From the IMG/VR virus record IMGVR_UViG_3300006928_000001, positions 1-64,000 of that record: DNA of 64,000 nt, one strand, 5' to 3'. Of the stretch, positions 58,897-64,000 are shown in pieces; position 1 is the stretch's first letter; each line of letters starts with the position of its first letter. The translations under genes and the position numbers were made by a program. The notes below the pieces were generated by a model, which was given only the letters and a program-made list of their open reading frames with translations, made no database searches and was not told the origin of the DNA. This DNA comes from a virus.

Positions 58897-59165
58897 TCCG
58901 GCCTCTTAACATTCCAAACGCCAATAGCGAATGCGTACATGTCTGGAACATTGATGAGCATCTCGTAGAACCGTTCAACCAGTTCCTTCTCTTCAGGCTC
59001 GCAGTGGTCATACAGGCGACCAGCGTCGTAGCACAGTTCGACGATAGCTTCTTCGTCGTCAGGATCATCCATGAATGGGATACAGTCGGCAGCGATGTAT
59101 TGCCATGCTTTGTACATGATTCGATGCATGGTCCAAGCTTCACCGGGTGTTAGCTCAAGTACCAT
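58893..59165 (-). CDS. Hypothetical protein
   Basis: A 90-residue helical acidic protein (MHRIMYKAWQYIAADCIPFMDDPDDEEA). Four-base ATGA overlap with the 58603 gene. No recognised domain. Confidence 0.6.
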   Translation of the reverse strand: MVLELTPGEAWTMHRIMYKAWQYIAADCIPFMDDPDDEEAIVELCYDAGRLYDHCEPEEKELVERFYEMLINVPDMYAFAIGVWNVKRPE

Positions 59166-59533
59166 TACTTCTTCGGCTCCAGCTTGATGACGTTGCCAGA
59201 CCTGGTGTTGTATGGCTTGTTAGGGATAAGATGGTCTTCGCTGTAGTTAAACGTCACGAAAGACTCCCAGGGAATCTTGACCCTGTACAGCTTGTCGAAG
59301 CTCACAAAAGCGTGAAAGTAGGTGTCATCGGTCTTAACTTCCATGCCCTGGTGGACGTTGTCGTTAGAGAAGTCGAATCGAAGACCAACAAGAGCACGTC
59401 GCTCACGGTGCGCTTTGACAACATTCTCCGGAAGTCCAGTTTCCGCGCTACTCAGAAAGGGAGAAACCAGGACAGTACAATCAGCATGTGCTTCGTACGC
59501 CCCATCAATCAGCACCTTGAAAAAGTTCACCAT
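59165..59533 (-). CDS. Hypothetical protein
   Basis: A 122-residue protein with mixed strands (VNFFKVLIDGAY, DTYFHAFVSFDKLYRVKIPW). Overlaps neighbours. No recognised domain. Confidence 0.6.
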   Translation of the reverse strand: MVNFFKVLIDGAYEAHADCTVLVSPFLSSAETGLPENVVKAHRERRALVGLRFDFSNDNVHQGMEVKTDDTYFHAFVSFDKLYRVKIPWESFVTFNYSEDHLIPNKPYNTRSGNVIKLEPKK

Positions 59534-59718
59534 ACCGACACCTCCTCATCATCCAGATAGTCTGGTTCCAAACCGAAGACGCTTTGCATCGCTTCTTCTA
59601 GTTGAAACAATCCAGTAGCTCCTTCAATTTGTTCTTTATACTCAGCGATCATGTCATCAACAACACTGTCATCAACATCATCGCGGTTCTTGATTAATTC
59701 ACGTAGACTCAATTTCAA
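59527..59718 (-). CDS. Small acidic hypothetical protein
   Basis: A 63-residue acidic helical protein if the TTG at 59718 is used (SD GGTGGG just upstream, overlapping the 59699 gene). Otherwise an ATG at 59652 gives 41 residues. Sequence is rich in Asp/Glu (DDVDDSVVDD). Low confidence on start. Confidence 0.45.
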   Translation of the reverse strand: MKLSLRELIKNRDDVDDSVVDDMIAEYKEQIEGATGLFQLEEAMQSVFGLEPDYLDDEEVSVW

Positions 59719-60034
59719 CCCACCTACCAAAGCAGTTATTCTCGTTATGCCTGGACCCAGGCACATTCTTTTCGACGACCTTGCAGTCATCACACCGGCA
59801 TAGTACGTCAAGGTGGGCAGATTGATGCCGCCGAATACGAACGGAAGTACCATAAGCACCAATCTGACCACGAATGACGAAGTTTCGCATCGGGAAGTAT
59901 TCCCGACCGATTAGGTCTGCACACTTTGGGCAGTAGAACAGACCCGTGATACTATTCCAGCAACGTGGATCAGCGGAGTTGTGACAGGCTTCACGACCAC
60001 AACGAAGCCAGGCTTCATCACTTGGATTGCTCAT
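59699..60034 (-). CDS. Hypothetical cysteine-rich zinc-binding protein
   Basis: A 111-residue protein with several Cys/His pairs (RCGREACHNS, CPKCADLIG, CRCDDCK, HNENNCFG), consistent with two or three zinc-binding sites. The C-terminus is basic. Overlaps the 60031 gene. Possibly a small regulatory or adaptor protein. Confidence 0.6.
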   Translation of the reverse strand: MSNPSDEAWLRCGREACHNSADPRCWNSITGLFYCPKCADLIGREYFPMRNFVIRGQIGAYGTSVRIRRHQSAHLDVLCRCDDCKVVEKNVPGSRHNENNCFGRWVEIEST

Positions 60035-60528
60035 TGTGGGTTCACCTCTATCGGAAAATAAACCGTTTTACGAGCTACACCTTCAGCACGGATTTTGCCA
60101 CTATTCTTCAGTGTCAACGCGAACTTTTGGAACCGCTTGGACTCCAGACCCATGATCTCACGATAAGTCTTGGGTGAGCAACCTGGATGTTCTCTTACGA
60201 GCCGAAGTAGTTGCTGTGTACGAGTCTCTTTCTTCGGTACAGACAGATTTCCGGAAAGCTCAGGCTCAAGAAACGCCAGTAGCACACCAGATTGACTAAA
60301 GTCGAGCCTCAGCTGGTACTTCGGATTGCCTTCGTTCATATCATGGAATCCAGCAGCCAGACCCTTGGAATCTGGGCGTGCCATGACATAGTTAGGTCGT
60401 GACGGTTCTGGTTCATACATCACTACCGTGACAATTTTGCGGTCAGCTTCCTCAGCAAGTTTCTCGATGACTTGACCGATAAGGAATGACTCATGGTTTT
60501 CAGAACCCTTAATGATGAGTTTGCTCAC
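60031..60528 (-). CDS. Putative winged-helix DNA-binding protein
   Basis: A 165-residue protein. The last 75 residues (TQQLLRLVREHPGCSPKTYREIMGLESKRFQKFALTLKNSGKIRAEG) have the helix-turn-helix pattern of a winged-helix domain, and the first half is an alpha-beta part with FLIGQVIEKL. Possibly a phage transcriptional regulator, as it lies in a run of small early-type genes. Overlaps neighbours. Confidence 0.6.
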   Translation of the reverse strand: MSKLIIKGSENHESFLIGQVIEKLAEEADRKIVTVVMYEPEPSRPNYVMARPDSKGLAAGFHDMNEGNPKYQLRLDFSQSGVLLAFLEPELSGNLSVPKKETRTQQLLRLVREHPGCSPKTYREIMGLESKRFQKFALTLKNSGKIRAEGVARKTVYFPIEVNPQ

Positions 60529-60827
60529 AAGTCCTTCCCAGTCTTAGGATTCCAAAGCCAATCACACTCAGGCTTTACTTCAGCAGACTTCCACTGCTGA
60601 CGAGTGATGAGCTCACCAGCGTCGTTGAGCATACACCATTCATTACCATCGAATGATAGGTCAGCGTAATTAACAAACTTTTCGTTGTCAATCCAGGCAA
60701 GACAAACGTAAATTCCGCCACTGTTGTGATGAGCAATTTTCATATCAAAGAGCTCATTCCACTTAACGTCATGCCCGTATTCTTCCCAGTATTCCTTTAG
60801 GCCGTTTACATCTTCAACCTTACTCAT
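60525..60827 (-). CDS. Hypothetical protein
   Basis: A 100-residue protein from ATG 60827 (ATGA overlap with upstream gene), Trp-rich (WEEYGHDVKWNELFDM, CDWLWNPKTG). No recognised domain. Confidence 0.55.
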   Translation of the reverse strand: MSKVEDVNGLKEYWEEYGHDVKWNELFDMKIAHHNSGGIYVCLAWIDNEKFVNYADLSFDGNEWCMLNDAGELITRQQWKSAEVKPECDWLWNPKTGKDL

Positions 60828-61036
60828 GCTTCTACCCTCACTGGCTTGATTTTGTCTTTGTCTACAGTGTGTTGAGCGGCGTTCTTTCTGGCGTTGAACA
60901 GTGTGGCGTTGCACAAATTGTCTACGATACTGTAACGCACAAACTCACGGAGTTCTCCATACTGTCGTTTGGCGGTTCTGCGAACATTCAAGAATCCATC
61001 GTCGCGGATGATGACATAAGCTTTGTCATTCTTCAT
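60824..61036 (-). CDS. Small basic hypothetical protein
   Basis: A 70-residue basic protein from ATG 61036 (GGAG eight bases upstream). Mixed alpha-beta with Arg/Lys-rich C-terminus (DKDKIKPVRVEA). Overlaps both neighbours. Confidence 0.55.
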   Translation of the reverse strand: MKNDKAYVIIRDDGFLNVRRTAKRQYGELREFVRYSIVDNLCNATLFNARKNAAQHTVDKDKIKPVRVEA

Positions 61037-61235
61037 CTTTGTGCTCCTTAAGAAACTGTTCGAAGCAGTCTCCACACACTGGTGATGAAAACGGATTGGA
61101 GCTCACTTGATGCATATCATCGTCTGTTGTGACGTTGTCACACTCACAGCGCCAGTAACCAGGCTCAAGGCCTTCCCGCGCATCAAAATAAGCAGATTCT
61201 GCAGCGTCTTCCATTGAACTTAGCCAACACAGCAT
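61026..61235 (-). CDS. Small cysteine-containing protein
   Basis: A 69-residue acidic protein from ATG 61235 (AGAGG upstream). CEC followed by CGDC (WRCECDN, VCGDCFEQ) gives a possible zinc site. The frame is open upstream to 61283, but that part lies in the RNA-like region. Function unknown. Confidence 0.55.
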   Translation of the reverse strand: MLCWLSSMEDAAESAYFDAREGLEPGYWRCECDNVTTDDDMHQVSSNPFSSPVCGDCFEQFLKEHKDEE

Positions 61236-61258
61236 TGTTTTCCTCTTTTTGTTAAAAA

Positions 61259-61446
61259 CGGAGATAATGGGAATCGAACCCACCAGTCTTTCAGTGAGCT
61301 GCTCAAGTGACGGAAGCCGTCCGTTAGGCCTCTACCCCTTACGTCACGAGCACAAAGGTTGCAGGCACACAACCAGTTGGTGGAACACATCTTGACTATC
61401 CATGAGCCTACAAAGCTCGGCGGTCACCAGCTCCGCATGTATCTCC
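61259..61446 (-). ncRNA. tRNA-like/structured RNA region with split acceptor stem
   Basis: Reading the minus strand, the 3' end has a T-arm (GTGGG-TTCGATT-CCCAT) followed by TATCTCC and G, then T-rich sequence, as in a tRNA 3' end (Ser-like discriminator G). The matching acceptor arm GGAGATA occurs 187 bases upstream (61446-61440), followed by GCGG-AGCTGGTGA-CCGC (a good D-arm) and GAGC-TTTGTAG-GCTC (an anticodon-like hairpin). Between them lies a hairpin-rich insert (TGCTC...GAGCA with GTGACG...CGTCAC). No normal-length tRNA closes. It could be an interrupted tRNA gene, a tRNA mimic or coincidence. Confidence 0.4.
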
Positions 61447-61476
61447 TGGATGCCTTAGTCGTCTCGACGCCAGCCA

Positions 61477-62280
61477 TTACGCTGACTCATCGAATTCCCT
61501 GTAGACTCGAGAAGGGATGCTCTTACCTCCAGGAGCTTCTGTGTCGTAGAAGTCTCCGTTGATGAGGTACGTAATGTTTTCTACGTAGCCCCATGGTCCA
61601 GATGATTCTGGTTCGATCTCGGCCTTAGAACGAATCAGCTTGTTATCAACAATGATAACATCACACCCATCCTTCTCGTGCCTAATGAGTTCACACTCAT
61701 GACTGTAGCCGTCACCAAGCTGGTTGCTCTCAGGATACCAATTGTAGTCATGACCTCGTTCAACCCAATAGACCACGATCCGTAGCTCTCCATGATGGTC
61801 GTAGGCGCCCTTTACATAACTGGCGAATGCCCACGGTACTGGGGCATCATAAGAGGCTCGGCCACCTAGTACAACTACATCACCAACTACGAATGGACAC
61901 TTGGCACTACGGGGCTGGTACTCACGGACTGGTGCTCCTCGACGAGCTACAGCAGCCATAGTCAAGTCTACAGTCATTCCCGTAAGGTCATCTTCCTCAC
62001 CGCTATAGCGAAGACGGTATCCCCACTTTTCATTACTGGTAACAGTAAACCATAGAGTTTGACCAACCAAGTCTTCGTCGATACACTCCTCCACAGTCAT
62101 GGATGCAACATCTTTCGTAAAAGACTGAAGCTTCAATTCGATGTGGAAGTACGGGGTACCAAGAGTGCACCGCTTCGGCAAGAACTCCTTCACACGAGTC
62201 TCATAATTGATCCTATCCCAGTCAGAATCAGGATGGAGGTAATGACAGACAACGCGTTCGTTCGTGTAGTTGTAGAACAT
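61477..62280 (-). CDS. Hypothetical protein
   Basis: A 267-residue protein with beta-rich N-terminal half (CHYLHPDSDWDR, YFHIELKLQSFTKD) and a Tyr/Trp/His-rich middle (HGELRIVVYWVERGHDYNWYPE). Four-base neighbour spacing. No recognised domain. An RNA-like region lies just downstream. Confidence 0.6.
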   Translation of the reverse strand: MFYNYTNERVVCHYLHPDSDWDRINYETRVKEFLPKRCTLGTPYFHIELKLQSFTKDVASMTVEECIDEDLVGQTLWFTVTSNEKWGYRLRYSGEEDDLTGMTVDLTMAAVARRGAPVREYQPRSAKCPFVVGDVVVLGGRASYDAPVPWAFASYVKGAYDHHGELRIVVYWVERGHDYNWYPESNQLGDGYSHECELIRHEKDGCDVIIVDNKLIRSKAEIEPESSGPWGYVENITYLINGDFYDTEAPGGKSIPSRVYREFDESA

Positions 62281-62498
62281 CAGAAGCTCCTGGGGTATTC
62301 AACCTTGTAATGGCATTTGCCGTTGACAGAGACCGTTACCTTGCCTTCTTCGAAACCGATGGAGACATCAGCCATTCCGAGCTGGAGCTCGAGCTTGGCA
62401 TATGTTGGATCAACATTGTCATGGACAACAGTACAGTCTTCGCCATTTACAGTTGTCGTGATATTCCCGTTGTTCTCAGTCTTAAGCTCGGCGTACAT
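62280..62498 (-). CDS. Small hypothetical beta-rich protein
   Basis: A 72-residue protein of short alternating strands (ELKTENNGNITTTVNGED, KVTVSVNGKCHYKVEY), resembling a small beta-sandwich or tail-like module. Overlaps the upstream gene's start/stop. No recognised family. Confidence 0.55.
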   Translation of the reverse strand: MYAELKTENNGNITTTVNGEDCTVVHDNVDPTYAKLELQLGMADVSIGFEEGKVTVSVNGKCHYKVEYPRSF

Positions 62499-63307
62499 TA
62501 CTTCTTCTCCGTCGGTGGGGTAGAAAATCCAATGCCCTTCCAGTCACGCAAAGAGTCTTCCAGTCGCCTTCTAGTGTCCAAAGGCGATCCGTTAAGACAC
62601 ATAGCCTCACGGACGAGATCATCTCGTGACATGCTATTAACACTCCCGAATCCTTCTGAGATAGAGTCGATTACCATGTCACGACTCAACTCAGGCTCAA
62701 GCCAACAGTTGGCTACATACCAGGCGATGACACCATCTGAGTAGCCTTCCAGACAGTCTACTGCCCGAGGGTTAGGATCATCAGTAGACGTAGGCTTCCA
62801 TGTGAGAGTGCGCATGTCACACATCTCATTGATACTACGCGCGGACTTTTCTTTCACGTTGACGAAGTAAACGCCACTAATCGCCTCGTACCATCCATCC
62901 TTGGCTGGTTGGGGAGAAGCGCGGTCGACACGAATCTGCTGTGCAGAGTGCCAAAGCATCATGGCCATACGCTCCATCTCACTCGGTGTCATGGTGAAAC
63001 CAGCACGATTTCCGATGTTGAGTAGCGGCAACTGGCCGTCGATCTCGTCGGTTACTGTAACCGGCCCATGGACACTACCGATGTACATCGTGCCGATGTC
63101 TTCGACCTCACTGAACTCGTCGTACATGTCGAAGATAGCCATGATGAGTGGCGCAAGCGGGTCTGGTGAGTACTGGGTATTATCCTTGATTGATGGCTTC
63201 CCATACGTAGCGTAGTACCCAATTTCATCCTCGTGCACAGTGATACTACGGATTACTTTGTCCGGAAGTGTGACAGCCGCGGTGATATGCTTTTCTGGCT
63301 TAGGCAT
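62498..63307 (-). CDS. Hypothetical protein
   Basis: A 269-residue protein with a beta-rich N-terminal part (YATYGKPSIKD, TMYIGSVHGPVTVTDE), a helical middle (TPSEMERMAMMLWHSAQQIRV) and a basic Pro-rich C-terminus. The overlap with the previous gene and shared pattern with its neighbours suggest one early operon. No recognised domain. Confidence 0.6.
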   Translation of the reverse strand: MPKPEKHITAAVTLPDKVIRSITVHEDEIGYYATYGKPSIKDNTQYSPDPLAPLIMAIFDMYDEFSEVEDIGTMYIGSVHGPVTVTDEIDGQLPLLNIGNRAGFTMTPSEMERMAMMLWHSAQQIRVDRASPQPAKDGWYEAISGVYFVNVKEKSARSINEMCDMRTLTWKPTSTDDPNPRAVDCLEGYSDGVIAWYVANCWLEPELSRDMVIDSISEGFGSVNSMSRDDLVREAMCLNGSPLDTRRRLEDSLRDWKGIGFSTPPTEKK

Positions 63308-63310
63308 GAT

Positions 63311-63682
63311 TTACCTCTCTTCTGCGTTATGAAAGTGAACTGTATCCCAGAGCAATTCTGGCATAGAACCTTCTGCTCTAGATCTAACGTTGTACCGTCG
63401 GCCGCCATGGTGGATACCAACTCCGTATGTTACGGTACCTTTATACGGGTATTTCCAGAGCATGATGTGCGCAATTTTCCCATTACACTTGCGAGAAAAT
63501 GTGTAGATCTGCATTTTATCGAGTGTACGCATGGCACCAATTTGCGGGAACCGGAGCAGAAAGCTTGTGCTAAGCGCTCGGCACTTCAATTTGAGAGTGC
63601 TTCCATCCGCTACGAGCTTGGCCTTTGTGACGTCTGCCATGATGACGTCATTAGCAAACTGTAGGATTTTCTTGCTCATCAC
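63311..63682 (-). CDS. Hypothetical protein
   Basis: A 123-residue basic protein (FSRKCNGKIAHIMLWKYPYK, HHGGRRYNVRSRAEG). Three-base gap to its neighbour. No recognised domain. Confidence 0.55.
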   Translation of the reverse strand: MMSKKILQFANDVIMADVTKAKLVADGSTLKLKCRALSTSFLLRFPQIGAMRTLDKMQIYTFSRKCNGKIAHIMLWKYPYKGTVTYGVGIHHGGRRYNVRSRAEGSMPELLWDTVHFHNAEER

Positions 63683-63894
63683 TCTTCCACGAAGCAGACA
63701 TCGTCCAACGCCACCTCTGGGCCTGTTGTGTCCATAGACTCAACGTTCACCAGGTGGAGGTCTGTGATGTTGAGAAGAAGGCGTTCTTGGATTGCTTTCT
63801 TGGCCTTTTCGACAGCTTGGTCTTTTGTTGCACCGCGAGCATCAACAACGACACTCATCTCGACTGTGAGCGTGATTTCGTACAAGTCTTCCAT
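63679..63894 (-). CDS. Small hypothetical protein
   Basis: A 71-residue acidic protein with a helix rich in Ala/Lys (GATKDQAVEKAKKAIQERL) between strands, suggesting a small alpha-beta fold. Overlaps the next gene's start (ATGA). No recognised domain. Confidence 0.55.
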   Translation of the reverse strand: MEDLYEITLTVEMSVVVDARGATKDQAVEKAKKAIQERLLLNITDLHLVNVESMDTTGPEVALDDVCFVEE

Positions 63895-63902
63895 TATGGG
63901 TT

Positions 63903-63998
63903 CTACCTCTTTGCGAGAAGACTACGAGCTTCTCGGTCATTTCTGATTTGAATCATTGCTACTGCTGAGCCGTTCAATGTCGCTCTAAGTAGCTTCAT
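63903..63998 (-). CDS. Partial or very small basic protein at window edge
   Basis: A 31-residue frame from ATG 63998 to a TAG at 63903 (opening MKLLRATLNG, closing REARSLLAKR), basic and helical. The frame has no room to show an upstream start within the window, so it may be the 3' end of a longer gene beyond 64000. An SD for the next gene (GAGG) follows its stop. Confidence 0.4.
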   Translation of the reverse strand: MKLLRATLNGSAVAMIQIRNDREARSLLAKR

Positions 63999-64000
63999 GA

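Noticed and set aside
61262-61360. Ordinary tRNA gene ending at the T-arm near 61262-61281
   Set aside because: No 5' acceptor arm, D-arm and anticodon arm of normal spacing pair with it within 95 bases. It is reported as a split tRNA-like region instead.

Overview
The window is part of the genome of a large tailed bacteriophage with a contractile tail (myovirus type). The baseplate genes follow the P2-like order V, (small protein), W/gp25, J, I, fibre. There is also a terminase large subunit, a PBSX-type portal and a very large phage-encoded replication and nucleotide-metabolism set. Every gene I accept is read on the minus strand, so transcription runs from position 64000 toward position 1. 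Genes are tightly packed with ATGA/TAATG overlaps and clear Shine-Dalgarno sequences (GGAG, AGGAGG). Base composition is moderate (mid to high 40s % GC by eye), with GC-richer islands at a few genes. The host cannot be fixed from the sequence. Family A DNA polymerase, NAD-dependent ligase and strong SD sites favour a bacterial host. Several replication parts have an archaeal flavour (Topo VI-like, MCM-like and PC4-like proteins).

Layout from low to high coordinate (promoter-distal to promoter-proximal). 1-7440: class II ribonucleotide reductase (cut by the window edge), tandem-domain ThyX-like protein, 5'-3' exonuclease, LigA and small proteins. 7471-7507: a strong inverted repeat. 7531-19677: terminase large subunit and the baseplate/tail-fibre module. 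19687-32972: DinG/XPD-like helicase, single-chain topoisomerase VI-like protein, dCMP deaminase, P-loop kinases, nuclease, PC4-like protein, DNA polymerase I, and a thymidylate synthase-family enzyme with a dCMP-hydroxymethylase-type active site. 32969-37000: methyltransferase, portal and AAA+ ATPase. 37047-48137: RecB/Cas4-like nuclease, C5 cytosine methyltransferase-like protein, all-alpha dUTPase/dCTPase-like protein, a Toprim primase fused to an MCM-like AAA+ helicase, a probable ssDNA-binding protein and a SNF2 helicase. 48218-53081: a CheY-like receiver protein with unknown partners, and a second GC-rich beta-helix tail protein. 53212-64000: a long run of small, mostly unrecognised genes (probably early or host-takeover genes), with one structured RNA/tRNA-like region at 61259-61446.

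How the parts fit: ribonucleotide reductase, dCMP deaminase, ThyX, the all-alpha pyrophosphatase and the kinases supply dNTPs. The TS-family enzyme probably makes a modified dCMP. Primase-MCM, PolA, SSB-like protein, 5' exonuclease, ligase and the Topo VI-like enzyme form an almost self-sufficient replisome. The most notable systems are the single-polypeptide Topo VI-like enzyme, the Toprim-primase/MCM fusion and the putative hydroxymethyl-cytosine pathway.
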